64,000 bases of DNA from contig NC_080042.1 of NCBI RefSeq assembly GCF_012489685.1, forward strand, positions 81,654,983 through 81,718,982. Direction: 5' to 3'. Below are positions 37,276-49,000 of the stretch, piece by piece. Origin of the DNA: Lotus japonicus (Eukaryota; Streptophyta; Magnoliopsida; Fabales; Fabaceae). The notes under the pieces were generated by a model. The model was not told where the DNA came from. It was given only the letters and a program-made list of their open reading frames with translations, and did not search any database. The translations under genes and the position numbers were made by a program. Position 1 is the stretch's first letter; each line of letters opens with the position of its first letter.

Positions 37276-39063
37276 TACGTATCTTAATTATATTCTATGA
37301 AATGTGCTCTTATTAAGAGCCGCCTCAAAGGAAAAGGTCAATTACCAGTGATTTATTTGAAGGTACTTTACTTCCAGCACATAAACCTCTGACTTAAAAC
37401 CATGCCATGCATTCAAGAGATGTTTTGTTATGTAAGTATTTTACACAAACCAACACAAAAAAAGACATATTTACCATCTGAAAATGATCGATAGTCATTC
37501 GAGAAATGCGACATAAAAGACATCAGTTTTTAACCGTCACAATTTGGACACGTTGTTCATAAAAAAACAATTACCATATCTGTACATGAAAAAAATCCTG
37601 ACATGGTTAATTAGCGACATGCGTCACCATCAAGACATGTTAATAGGCAATGACTAAACTAATTGGTTTTAATAAAAAAAGTAAACCACACTATTTCTCA
37701 GTAGCTTCGAAGTGGTTGCTTCATAATTTTACCTTGTACATATTTTTCGTTGAGAATGATCTTTGCATTTTGTTTTGAGTGACTATGGGCTTCAAATACG
37801 CGTCCAAACTAGGAGCAAGTCATGCGGTTATTACAACCGGGCATGATCACATTCAAAGCAAGCATGGATTGGAATCTTGACTTGTGAAACCCACTCGAAC
37901 AAGTTAAGGTAAACAAAATCCTTTTGGAAAAATCAATTAAAGGTTGGCACTAACAAGAGGGCAGTGCCAAGGGGAGCCTTGGTTTCAGATTTTAAGCCAA
38001 TAATGTTGATACTTCTTATTCTTAAATAATACAAAACACACACCATCTTAAAGAACCCTCATAATTTCCATTCTTCTGTTCACATTTCAAATTCAAATTT
38101 AATTTTGCATTTTTGGATTTATTTATTTTTTCTAATTTTTCCTTAAATACAACCATATTTCAAGTTAAAACTAGGCTATAATTTGTTCACTCGTAAGGTT
38201 TTTCACTTTATTTTCACCTCACTTTCTATCTTTCTCTCTATTTCTTTCAATCACTCGTTTATTCATTTCCACTAAAACACAAGTGTGAATGGAACTTTTT
38301 CCCACCCCTTTTAAAAAATAGCTTCTTATAAGCTCAAAAACAGGAAGCGTTATGTAATACTAGACCTATTTACAAACATTAGTAATTAGTAAAAATAAAA
38401 ACAGAATAAAAAACGCTCTTTTTTGTCCTCAATTCTACAAAGAAAGGTCTAGAACCCCAACATCATCAGCAAAGAAACAAAACACGAAAATATGACCCTG
38501 AAGTACATCTGCATTTCCAAGCATTCATTAATGATTGTTCCCAACCTTTTAATAAATACAAGATGCGCATCAATTTAGTACCTATTGTCTTAAATGAGTA
38601 ACTTGTGGCTCAAATGGACGCCTTTGAGCCTGATGACGAGTGACAGATGACCCACGTTCTTAAATTAGATTTTCAAATATCTAACACAACTTCTAGGAAA
38701 CCAGTCATGAGCAAATACACACGGTTAAATTTGAGACTGCGAAATAACACAGTGCTAAACTCCTAAGAGGATCTTTCAGATACATCTTTGGTTTGAACCA
38801 TGTCCTTCCATGTGCTACACCCGAACGAAACTGATCACAAGTATAAGGACTGGTGAACTATTACATAAATGATGAAAGAATGGAGCAAAATTTGGTGTCT
38901 ATTAATCATCAAGGCTTTACAATTTTTAATTCTCTCCTTTAGCTGCAGTCAAGTGTATGGCTGTAGGACATTATTTTCCCGAAGCATGTAGTTAGTTGTG
39001 TTTTGGGCTTTTGGCCCTCCTAAATTCACCCAAAAAAAGTAATGAACGAAAAAAAAAGCTCTT
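37276..39063. other. intergenic region between CNL2 and the LINE
   Basis: AT-rich and without a credible gene. It includes the distal promoter of CNL2. No element ends were recognised. Confidence 0.45.
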
Positions 39064-39073
39064 AAAGACTAAA
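39064..39073. repeat. left target-site duplication of the LINE
   Basis: AAAGACTAAA, repeated at 45714-45723 directly after the poly(A) tail. The leading A bases at the right copy cannot be told from the tail. Confidence 0.8.
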
Positions 39074-39443
39074 GGGTCACTGTCCATTCTTCCCGACCGT
39101 CCACAACAAATGCAGCACATGAGACAACATGTCACAAAATGGTTGTGGACTGACTGATTAAGACCTGCATCGGTTCTCTTTTAACTTGCTCTGCTAGGGT
39201 TTTGGCATTAGGGTTTTAGCACCTTAAGGAAACCGTGAGTTAAAGTTAAGAAGAGCTAACATTGCCCCAATTTGGGGGTTTCTTCTTCCGCTTGGGAAGT
39301 TTCTGTGAGTAAAGTTCACACCTTTTTCAACTTTCATTACAAAGTTCCAACCTTTCCAACTTTCCAGTGCAAAATTCTCGCTTTTCATCCTTCCACTACA
39401 CACTCTCCATACGAAGGAACCACGGCCCACTGTAGCTAACACG

Positions 39444-41198
39444 ATGAATGAGCTGAGGACAGATCTGGAGGACAACTCACCAGGACACAATGTTCAAAAC
39501 CCTGATACTCTGAGGTCACCACCCGCTTCTCCATTACCCAGGAATGACGCAAGCCTGCCAAACAAAGATCATAATGATCCACACTCACCCCAGGATCTTG
39601 AGGGTAGCATCATTGAACTCCAGAGTGACGATGAAAGCAGTGATAAATTAGCCAGACGCACCTTGGTGGGTAAAGTTATCACTGACAAAACCCTTAACAA
39701 GACAGCAGTGAAAACGATTCTCTCTAATGCTTGGGGCCAACCTGAAGGGCTGCAGATGACGGATATGGGAACAAACTGCCTCCTTTTCACCTTTCAAGAG
39801 GAGCACACGGCGCAGCGTATTCTCAGAGATGGTCCATGGAGTGTAATGGGTAATCTCTTAAGTCTTCAACTATGGGCTCCTCAAATGACAATATTTGAGG
39901 TCAGGTTCCACCGCATTACCTTATGGGTCCAGCTCCATGGCATCCCCATGGACATGATGACTACAAGCAACGCTGCAAAAATAGCTTCCATCCTAGGTGA
40001 ACCCCTTGAAGTAGAAGACCCCAGAGTGGGAGGGAAACTCCTCAGACCCTTCTTTAGAGTCAAGGTCAACATCAATATCCATAACCCCTTTGTTACTGGT
40101 TTCTGGGTTCCCAGAAAGAAACTCCCCAAAGTATGGATAACCCTAAAATACGAGAAATTGCAGGGGTACTGCTACAACTGCGGAGTAGCAGGTCACGAGC
40201 AGAAGGGCTGTAAGGCAGCTAAAGCCTTTTCCTCGGTGAACCCTAGCCACCCACGCTATGACATGAGACTTGGTGTCCCACCGGCAAGAAGCTTAGCCTC
40301 GTTAGCAGTAGAGAAATCCTACAGGAGACAATCTGTGCCTAACCCAAATCAAAACACCAAGAACGCAGATAGCAGTGGGGGTTTCGACCCAGAAGAAACC
40401 CATAGCCAAAAGGTTGATGAAGAACTCAGATATTGGCAGGAGAAATTAAACCCACAGAGGAACGCCTTCATCGTAGAAATAGATGATCAGCAAAGTGGAG
40501 AAAACAAACTTGAGGGGAAGTTCTTCAAGCGGGGTAAAGGGCCCAAGGAAGTTGATGACTCAGGTGACCCTATTAATTTAGCCAACCCCACAAGTCCTGT
40601 CATTGAGAAGAACACTTATGAGAATGTGGAGCAAAAGGACCCAGATTCGAGCTCAGAAGCAAGCTGCACTGGCCATACCTCCGGAGAGCAAGGAACTATC
40701 TCTGGAATCGATCCTACACCGGAGGAAGCTGAGACACTTGAGGAGATGAACATTACCCATATAAATCTACACAGCGACACACCTGCGGCCCCAGCGGCCA
40801 TTTCCCTTGCTGACTCGAGAGGGACACCTCGATTTGCTAGGTCAATGCCCAACATTGGCCCTCCAATGGTCAAAGTCTATTACTCCAAAGCGGTGGTGGA
40901 ATATGGAGCCCCAGAGAGGAAGCATGAGTACTTAGTTGAATTTCCTGATGAGGAACAAGGGCATGAGGACTCCCCACTGCAAACACTAGATTCGCATCAT
41001 GAGAATAGTTTAGCTCAGGGCTTTGCTGAAGTGTTATCACTGAAAAGAAGAAGAGAAGAAAATTCTGATGAGGGGAATGACACCCTACCTTCTAAGCGAC
41101 TGCTGCTGACTTGTTCCACTACCACGGGTTATGCTGATCAAGACCACACTAATAAGGCTGAGGAGGCGGGCCATCCCATGCCCCCAACCTCTCAATGA
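39444..41198 (+). CDS. LINE ORF1 protein (DUF4283 and CCHC zinc knuckle)
   Basis: 584 residues. It is expected to bind LINE RNA and form the ribonucleoprotein with the ORF2 protein. Residues about 65-215 are the DUF4283 domain common to plant LINE ORF1 products (LVGKVITDKTLN, NLLSLQLWAP, VQLHGIPMDMMT). A canonical CX2CX4HX4C zinc knuckle lies at 243-256 (CYNCGVAGHEQKGC). The C-terminal 300 residues are acidic and disordered, with a basic patch (SLKRRREE and SKRLLL) near the end. Its stop codon overlaps the ORF2 start. The frame is complete, with no stop. Confidence 0.9.
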   Translation: MNELRTDLEDNSPGHNVQNPDTLRSPPASPLPRNDASLPNKDHNDPHSPQDLEGSIIELQSDDESSDKLARRTLVGKVITDKTLNKTAVKTILSNAWGQPEGLQMTDMGTNCLLFTFQEEHTAQRILRDGPWSVMGNLLSLQLWAPQMTIFEVRFHRITLWVQLHGIPMDMMTTSNAAKIASILGEPLEVEDPRVGGKLLRPFFRVKVNINIHNPFVTGFWVPRKKLPKVWITLKYEKLQGYCYNCGVAGHEQKGCKAAKAFSSVNPSHPRYDMRLGVPPARSLASLAVEKSYRRQSVPNPNQNTKNADSSGGFDPEETHSQKVDEELRYWQEKLNPQRNAFIVEIDDQQSGENKLEGKFFKRGKGPKEVDDSGDPINLANPTSPVIEKNTYENVEQKDPDSSSEASCTGHTSGEQGTISGIDPTPEEAETLEEMNITHINLHSDTPAAPAAISLADSRGTPRFARSMPNIGPPMVKVYYSKAVVEYGAPERKHEYLVEFPDEEQGHEDSPLQTLDSHHENSLAQGFAEVLSLKRRREENSDEGNDTLPSKRLLLTCSTTTGYADQDHTNKAEEAGHPMPPTSQ

Positions 41199-44100
41199 AC
41201 CTACTCAGCTGGAATTGTCGTGGCTTGGCGGCGGCTGCGACAATTGATGAGCTTAGGAACCTCTCTAGAAGGTTCAAGTCTGCCATTGTATTTTTAACGG
41301 AAACAAGAGCACAGCGAGACAGAATTGACAGAACTAGAAGACTCCTTCGATATGATCATTATTACTGCATTGAGGCTAGAGGAAGATCGGGGGGATTAGC
41401 ATTATTATGGAAAGAGCATATAAAGGTTGAAGTATTGCTGGGTTGTCAAAACTTTATCCACACACGCATTACTGAGGGTGGACTTGTATGGTACACTACT
41501 TGGGTCTATGGACAGCCTTGTTTTGCACAGAGGAAGAACCTGTGGGGTGAGCTCTCAAACTTGCAGCCTTTGGGTGAGCCTTGGAACCTCATGGGAGACT
41601 TCAATGAAATACTAGAGCAACATGAAAAAGACGGCCTTCGGCCCCATAACAGAGGACAAATGGAATTATTCAGAGATTTTATTGATGCCAATAACTTGAT
41701 GGATGTGGATTTGAAAGGATGCCGCTTCACTTGGGCCAGCAACCCAAGACACGGCCAAGTGACTAAGGAGAAAATTGATAGGATCCTCATAAACTGGAAG
41801 TGGCGGGCTCTCTTTCAATTTGCGGTGGGGATTGCTCTACCAATCATCAGCTCAGATCACTCCCCCTTAATTCTCAGACTAAAATCCCCAGTTAGAACTT
41901 CAAAAAGCTTTAAATTTGAGGCGTTTTGGGAAGAACATCCACAGTGCAAAGAAACAATTCAGTCTGCTTGGACCAGGCCAGAATCAGAGGTTGGTGGATC
42001 TTGGGAGCAGCTCCTCCATAAATCCACAAACACGAAGCGAAGCCTCACTGAGTGGCATGGAAGAACCTTCTCACGGGCTGACAAAGAAATTACTTACCTC
42101 AAGGAAAAGATCCAACTCCTACAAAATACCTGTAACAATGAAAGTGATTGGTCAGAACTGAAGAGGATGCAAGAAAGAATCAAAGAACTTTGGAAACAGG
42201 AAGAAATTTTTTGGAGCCAAAGATCCCGTATAAAATGGCTCAATTGGGGTGACAAAAACACAAAATTCTTCCATGCTTCTACTGTGCAAAGAAGAGAGAG
42301 GAACAGAATAGAAAGAATCAAAAACAGGAATGGGGATTGGATTCGCGGTCAAGCAGCCATAAATAGGGAGACTATGGAATTTTTTAAGGGCATCTACAGC
42401 AAATCTGATTGCCAGAATATTGAGGATTGTCTTGCGGCAGTGCCCAAACTGATTTCCACAGAGCTGAATACGACCCTACTTGAACCAGTCACGGAGGAGG
42501 AAGTGAAAGATGCTGCCTTCCATTTAGGGGGTTTAAAAGCCCCTGGACCTGATGGCCTTAACGGTCACTTCTATCAGAAAAACTGGGAAACTGTTGGACC
42601 AGAAGTTTGTAAAGCTGTCATCTCCTTCTTTGAAACTGGTTTGATCCCTGAAGAAATAAATGAAGCGATTGTCACCCTTGCCCCCAAGATACAACATCCT
42701 GAATCTTTGTCACAATTCCGACCGATTAGCTGCTGCAATTTTACCTGCAAAATCATCTCAAGAATTATAGTGAGTAGACTTAAACCAGCGATGAATTCTA
42801 TCATTACTCCTCAGCAAAGTGCTTTCATCGGAGGAAGACAAATTCAAGACAACCTCATCATTGTTCAAGAAGCCTTTAACGCTCTAAAGAAAAAGGGTAG
42901 AGTTGGGAAGCACAACCTGAGTGTGAAACTTGACATGAGTAAAGCTTTTGACAGAGTTGAGTGGGAATTTCTTGAAAGAGCTCTTCTTGCTTATGGTTTT
43001 CACCATCTGTGGGTAGGCATGATCATGAAATTAATCACCGGAGTCACCTACCGCTACAAAATCAATGGCTGTTGTGGAGACAAACTGAAACCTCAACGGG
43101 GCCTCAGACAAGGAGACCCATTGTCTCCTTATCTGTTCTTGCTAGTAATGGACGTTTTGTCCCACATGATAACCAGGAGTTGTGAAAATGGAGGTTTAGA
43201 GGGCATCAAATTGGCCCAAAACACTCCACCTCTAACCCATCTCTTTTTTGCAGATGATGCAATCCTCTTTGCGAAAGCAACCGAACCTGAGCTCTATAAA
43301 TGGCAGCAGATCTTGCATCTCTTCTCCATGGCTTCTGGCCAAAGAATTAACACACAGAAATCAGGTCTCATTGGAGGTAAAGAAGTAACAAGCGAAAAAA
43401 GGAGAAACCTGGCAGCTATTTTGCAGGTTCAAACATGGGACAATCCTGGAATGTACCTTGGGATGCCAGCTGAATGGGGAAGGTCAAAAACTAGCTCCTT
43501 AGGGTGGATAAAAGACAAGGTGATGAACAAAATTCAGGGTTGGAAGGGTTCTTGCCTCAACCAGGCTGGAAAGGAAACTTTAATCAAGGCTGTTGTATAG
43601 GCCATACCTACGTATGCAATGGCAATACTGAAATTCCCTAAAGCTTTTTGTAAGGATCTTTGTGCTAGAGTAGCAAAGTTCTGGTGGGCCACTAATGGTG
43701 AAAAAGGGATTCACTGGAGGAAATGGGAAGTTCTCACTGATCTGAAAGATGAAGGAGGCTTGGGCTTCAAGGACTTTACAGTACACAACCATGCTCTCCT
43801 TGCAAAACAGGCTTGGAGGATACAACATAACCCAGAAGCACTGTGGGTGAAAATCTTGAAGGGCCTGTACTTCCCAGAGTCTGATTTTCTGCAAGCCAGG
43901 AACAAAACAGGAGCTTCTTGGGTTTGGGCCAGCATCCTACACGGCAGGGAACTCCTCCTCCAGCAAGGGCATTGGCAAATAGGAGATGGAGAGATGGTGG
44001 ACGTTTGGAGCTGTAGATGGGTCGCTTCCGGGGAACTACTACAACCACCACCTGCTAGCCAAAGCCAGACAATGAAGGTCAGTGCACTGTTAGACAAAAA

Positions 44101-45325
44101 CAGGAAGGCATGGAATATTGATAAAATCAAAGATTCACTTCCCAGAGTTGATGTGGGGAAAATTTTACAAACACCGTTCCGCTGGGAACCTGGCAAAGAT
44201 GAACTAGTTTGGCCACACCAAGTCTCAGGCAGTTATGAACCAAAGTCGGGATATAGGAGAATCAAAGAGACATTAAGACCTCCTGGATTAAGAACCTCTT
44301 CCTCCGTTGATTGGTCACACCTCCTCTGGAAGAGACTCTGGAAAATACTAATACCAGAGAAGTTGAAGATGTTCATTTGGAAAGTATCTCAAAATGCTCT
44401 CCCAGTCAAGGTCAACTTAAAACGCAGGAACTGCTCGCAGGATGACCTTTGCCCTCTCTGTGAGGTTGAACCTGAATCGCTGGAACACATGTTCTTGGGC
44501 TGTGACTGGACGAGGCTAATCTGGTTTGGCACCCAACTGCAGCTGAACCCACATCACATCCAGGAGAGGAGCATGAAACAATGGCTTACTGAGACCCTTG
44601 TCACCTTCGACCAGCAGCCTCAAGAAGCTCAGGAGTTCCTCACCAGCCACCTTTGTTTTACCTTATGGGGGATCTGGAAGGCTAGGAACACTATGGTGTT
44701 CGAGGGAAGCCCCCCAAATCCCCATGTGATCCTTGCAAACATCAGGAACGCGCATACTGAGTTCGCAGAAGCAACCAGGAAGCAATCTACACCCACCCCA
44801 CTGGATCAAACTGTCAACACGCAGGAGGTGAGATGGAAGCTTCCTCCAAGAGGCTATATCAAGTGCAATACTGATGCTGCCTTCAACAACGAAAGAAGGC
44901 GTGCTGCTGGGGGGATCCTATATAGAGATGACAGAGGAAATGTGATAAGCACCTATGCTAGGCGTTTTGATGTTTTCTCGCCGCTGGTTGCAGAGGCAAT
45001 GACCCTAAGGGAAGCGGTGCTAATCGCAGCAAACATGGAGGTTGAGCGCGTGTGCTTTGAAGCTGATAGCCAGCTCTTAATCAAGACTTGCTTAGGGGAA
45101 AAGAAGGTAGGAGCTATCAGACAAATCGTGGAAGACATCAAGGCTTGGAGCTCCAACCGCCCTCTCTGGAGCTTCTCATGGGTTAAACGAGAAGGTAACC
45201 ACAGTGCCCACACAATTGCCCATCTCTGCAACGCTGGAGCTTTGATAGGGAACTGGAATTTCAATCCTCCAGCGGCTTTGAGAGAGGCTCTGAGGAAGGA
45301 TTTGGCCGGAACAAGCGCAAGATAG
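41195..45325 (+). pseudogene. LINE ORF2 polyprotein, one in-frame stop
   Basis: A frame of 1377 codons broken only at codon 802 (TAG, 43598-43600). Domains in order: AP-type endonuclease about residues 1-230 (LLSWNCRGL, LTETRA, GDFNEI, SSDHSP); reverse transcriptase about 480-760 with FRPISCCN, QSAFIGGRQIQDN, LDMSKAFDRVEW near 579, RQGDPLSPYLF and the catalytic FADD near 685-688; zf-RVT about 1040-1120 (LWKRLWKILIPEKLKMFIWK, CPLCEVEPESLEHMFLGC); RNase H about 1215-1340 (CNTDAAF, AEAMTLREA, FEADSQLLI). The stop falls in the linker between RT and zf-RVT, where relatives usually carry glutamine, so a CAG to TAG change is likely (inference). Translation would give endonuclease plus RT but neither zf-RVT nor RNase H. 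There is no frameshift. Confidence 0.9.
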
Positions 45326-45472
45326 GGTGGTGATAGCTTGGATCCTTATTGATGCCCCCTATCTGGTAGTTAAAGTTTTTAATGGGGAACACAATTAATG
45401 GGGAACACCACTTAACTGATGGGAAATGGTGGTCCTTTTTCTTTCTCTCGCGCCCCAACTTCCTTCCACATG

Positions 45473-45489
45473 CCCCCCCCCCCCCCCCC
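45473..45489. repeat. poly(C) run
   Basis: 17 consecutive C bases in the 3' region of the LINE. Confidence 0.95.
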
Positions 45490-45713
45490 TGTTGCCAGCT
45501 GGTGATGATGGAACAAGTGCTTTTGCTTCTCTCCATACTTTATATCCAACTCAAGATTTACTTTGTTTTGATTCCCTGTCAGTTAGCTAGCGAGTAGGTG
45601 TGCACTTGTTTATTGTTTTATTCTCCTACCTACAGTGTCGCTTAGCCGGCTGCTTGTATCTTGGGCCTTGGGCCTTTTTAATGGAATTCCATCTTCATTG
45701 TCCAAAAAAAAAA

Positions 45714-45723
45714 AAAGACTAAA
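45714..45723. repeat. right target-site duplication of the LINE
   Basis: AAAGACTAAA, equal to 39064-39073. Confidence 0.8.
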
Positions 45724-46006
45724 ACATGATTTTTTTTTAATAAAATAAAATACAAAACAATGATAGAAGCTAAAATATACATGAGTTCAAAATTGTCATG
45801 TCAACGGGAAGAAAAGAACAAAAGCTTCCAAGCACTGATCGTTAAATCTTTAGTATAAACTAAATAGACTTGCTATTCTACTTTTGAATTAAATTCATTT
45901 TCTTAGTTCCTTTTAAAGAAATAAATAATCAGAACCGGAACAAAAATTACAACAGATAACTGAATTCGAATATTCGTCGAGCCAAAAATAAATAAAAGTC
46001 ACCAGT

Positions 46007-49000
46007 TTAGTCTTCATCGTCTGAGTCGGCAAACTTTATTTTTTGAGACTTCATAGCATCAACAGGAATTTCCTTGAAGTGAGCCCCATAAAGCTTGGAC
46101 TCCTAGATATAGCAGAAAATTGTTTTAACAATCAATTAAATGTCTTGGACATGTCTAAAGAACTGAGGCAAAGAGAAGTTTATCCTACTTCGTAATCACA
46201 AAAGAAATCTAAACTGGTGCAGAACAAAAGTGGAGAAGAAAAATTACCTTTTTCTTTACATGTGTCCCAAATTTCAAGAGATCGTCTGGCACAACTTGAT
46301 TTGCTTCTCTTAAAACATTCACGAGCTCCCCAGCAAGTCCCTGAAATTTTTTCCAATATTCATTAGTATTATAATAATAGAAATAAGGGACATTGGAGCA
46401 AATAACTATGTATAATATATTTTGATAAGAAAAAATTAACACACCTTATTCTGCTGCGTGAAGAATGTATGGGCAACACCTTTTTTACCAGCTCGCCCAG
46501 TGCGCCCAATTCTATGAACATAATCCTCTGTAGTTAGTGGAAAACTATAGTTGATCACTACTTCAACATCTGGAATATCCAATCCCCGTGCAGCCACATC
46601 AGTCGCAATCTGCCCCCATTAAAATGTGAAAAACAAACAATGGAACAAATCAAGCAACAGAAAGGGAGGAGAAAACAGATAATGGACCAAATAAAGTGAC
46701 AGCAAGGGTGGAGAATGTTTAAGGGACATGTCCTGCTCAATAGACATAGTTCCCATAGAAGTATTCCATACTTCACGCTCACTACAGGCATTCAGCAGAG
46801 CCCTCACAAGGATGCTAAATTTTGAAGACAGATTGTCCTGACAATCACTTTGCCATATCCTACCCAACTTTTTTTTTTAAAGACAAGGGAATAATAATGT
46901 GGATTTTTAGTTCATCTTACATAAAGCTTGATGAGAAGATAATAACAAATCATCAATAGATCCGCAGTGTTGTAAAGAGACCAATCAAAGGTTTATAGAT
47001 TTGACACTGATACCATTTCATAAATATTATTTATTTTATGGAGCCAAAACTGGTATAATTACAATCATAGTGTAAAACAGCTTACCATCAAAGGGCAGCT
47101 TCCGTTCTTGAATAAAGACAGTGCCTTTGTGCGTTCATGTTGTGATTTGTCCCCATGTATCGACACAGCCTTCCAGCCCCTGAATACAATTATACCAGCA
47201 ACAGCTTAGAGCATTAACCAGAAACTTTCACCTGTTAAATTATTAAAACTAATGTGTATAAATTGCAACAGTAGTAGTAAAGTACCCTTGTTGAAGCATA
47301 CTTTCAACTCGTGCGGTTTCCTTTTTGTATAAAGCAAAAACCAATACTCGATTTCTGAGAAAGATACAAGCTGTTAGCAACATGTGGCAGAACTAGGGTG
47401 GAATAGGGTATCAATATCAATATATATTAAATAGCAATTACAAAATCAAACATAGGGAAGTCATACTCCCTATACCCCCTAGTGTTGTTAATGGGGGTGG
47501 CAGTTTATAGCAGAAAGCAAAAAACAGATTTTGTTTGGTACATCGGAAAAGATAAACTACATCCCTCCTAGGGTTGATCCCTGGACCTCCCTCTCCCCAC
47601 CTATATGTCCACCAGCACCACTTGAGCTATCTTTCGGGGACAAACTAAACTAAATAAAATTCACTAAAGATATATAAAGGAGAGAACAAAAAAGAAATAG
47701 AACAAAATTGAAAAGAATAGTATTAAACATTTGGAGGATAGGAAAAAAAAAAGAATTAAAATAGAGGAGAATTGTACAGGAAGAAACACTGCCCAAATTG
47801 GAGAGAAGAAAAAGAAATAACAGAACCACTGCTCAAACTGTACAGAATAGAGAAGAAAAAACCGAATAGTGTTACTAAAGGCATAAACTAACCAAAATAA
47901 CAGAATAGAATGAGTGAAAACAAAGAGCACAAGGAGAGAACGTAGAAAAAAGAAAAAAAATACAAAAGAAAATGTTCAGTGGAGAAGGAAGGTAACTGAA
48001 GAAGGTTGCAAGAGATGGGAGGTTGCTGCAGAGTAGTGTAACAGCTGTAGAGTTTGATAGGATAAGAGGCTGCTCAACAGAGTTGGACAGCTGAAGAGCC
48101 AAACTGGTAGGTCCTCTTCAGGGTTTCACTTTCAAGGGTAATGGGGTTATGATAATGGGTCGGGACATGGTACTTCTACCCACCATCTAGTTTCTCATCT
48201 ACCATTTCAGTGGCCAGCACATTGGGAGTTGTAGCCCACATGACTGCTATCCCCACCCTCTGCAAACCATGCAGACTTCAAGATGATTTTGAACAAGATT
48301 TCTATTTTTCATTCCCCCCATTTTATCTTTGTTGGGGATGGATATGAATCAAGCCAGCAAGAGCCATATCCCATGTTAGCAGTCAGTTTATGACATTCAG
48401 CACTCGGCAGTCTATATCCCTCCCAGACTGGGAAGAAGATATCTCTAATTTTAAGAGGCAATTGAACAAAAGACAGGGAACCACAGGAAGATACCTCTGA
48501 GATTTGTGGTATTTTTCAAGTAAAGTAAACAGACGCTTGTCACGTGCGCGGTCATCCAAAACCTATTAAATGTAAAAGGAATTATTAAGATTCACAAAAA
48601 GCATAAATTCAATAGGTATGAACTGTAGATTGCTAAAACTCAGCACCTCGACTATCTGCATGACATCATGATTGGCAGCTAAATCTTCGGAACCTACGAC
48701 AACCTGTCACAAGTTTAAATATCTCTTTACACAACTTGTACCGAAACAATATTTCAAAGCATGTTTGAAAATGAAGATACAAACTTTTATAGGGTTAGGA
48801 TCCATAAACTCCTGTGCTAAGTGATGAACTGCTAAAGGCCATGTAGCACTGAACATAATCATTTGACGAACTGCAGAAATTATACTCTCTTTAGTGATAC
48901 AAAAAAAATGTGAAACAAAATATATCGATGCAAGTTCAAATTAAAATCAGAATTTAAGGAACAGAAGAGTTGAACTACATCATATTTAACCCAAACATAA

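Larger units (their letters stand above)
39074..45713 (+). mobile_element. full-length L1-clade LINE (non-LTR retrotransposon)
   Basis: A 6.64-kb element with a 370-bp leader, ORF1, ORF2, a 388-bp 3' region and a 13-base A tail, flanked by a 10-bp target duplication. Both coding regions keep the plant L1 order: a nucleic-acid-binding ORF1 protein, then endonuclease, reverse transcriptase, zf-RVT and RNase H in ORF2. The intact ends and almost intact frames point to a recent insertion. The 3' region holds a run of 17 C at 45473-45489. Confidence 0.9.

Noticed and set aside
38190..38300. Third copy of the pyrimidine-rich MITE-like repeat
   Set aside because: Similar CT-rich composition only; the ends do not match.
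43711..44196. Minus-strand frame over LINE ORF2
   Set aside because: Antisense shadow of the zf-RVT and linker region with no family match.
43601..45325. Separate gene starting after the LINE stop codon
   Set aside because: Same frame as ORF2, continuing directly into zf-RVT and RNase H. It is the rest of ORF2, not a second gene.
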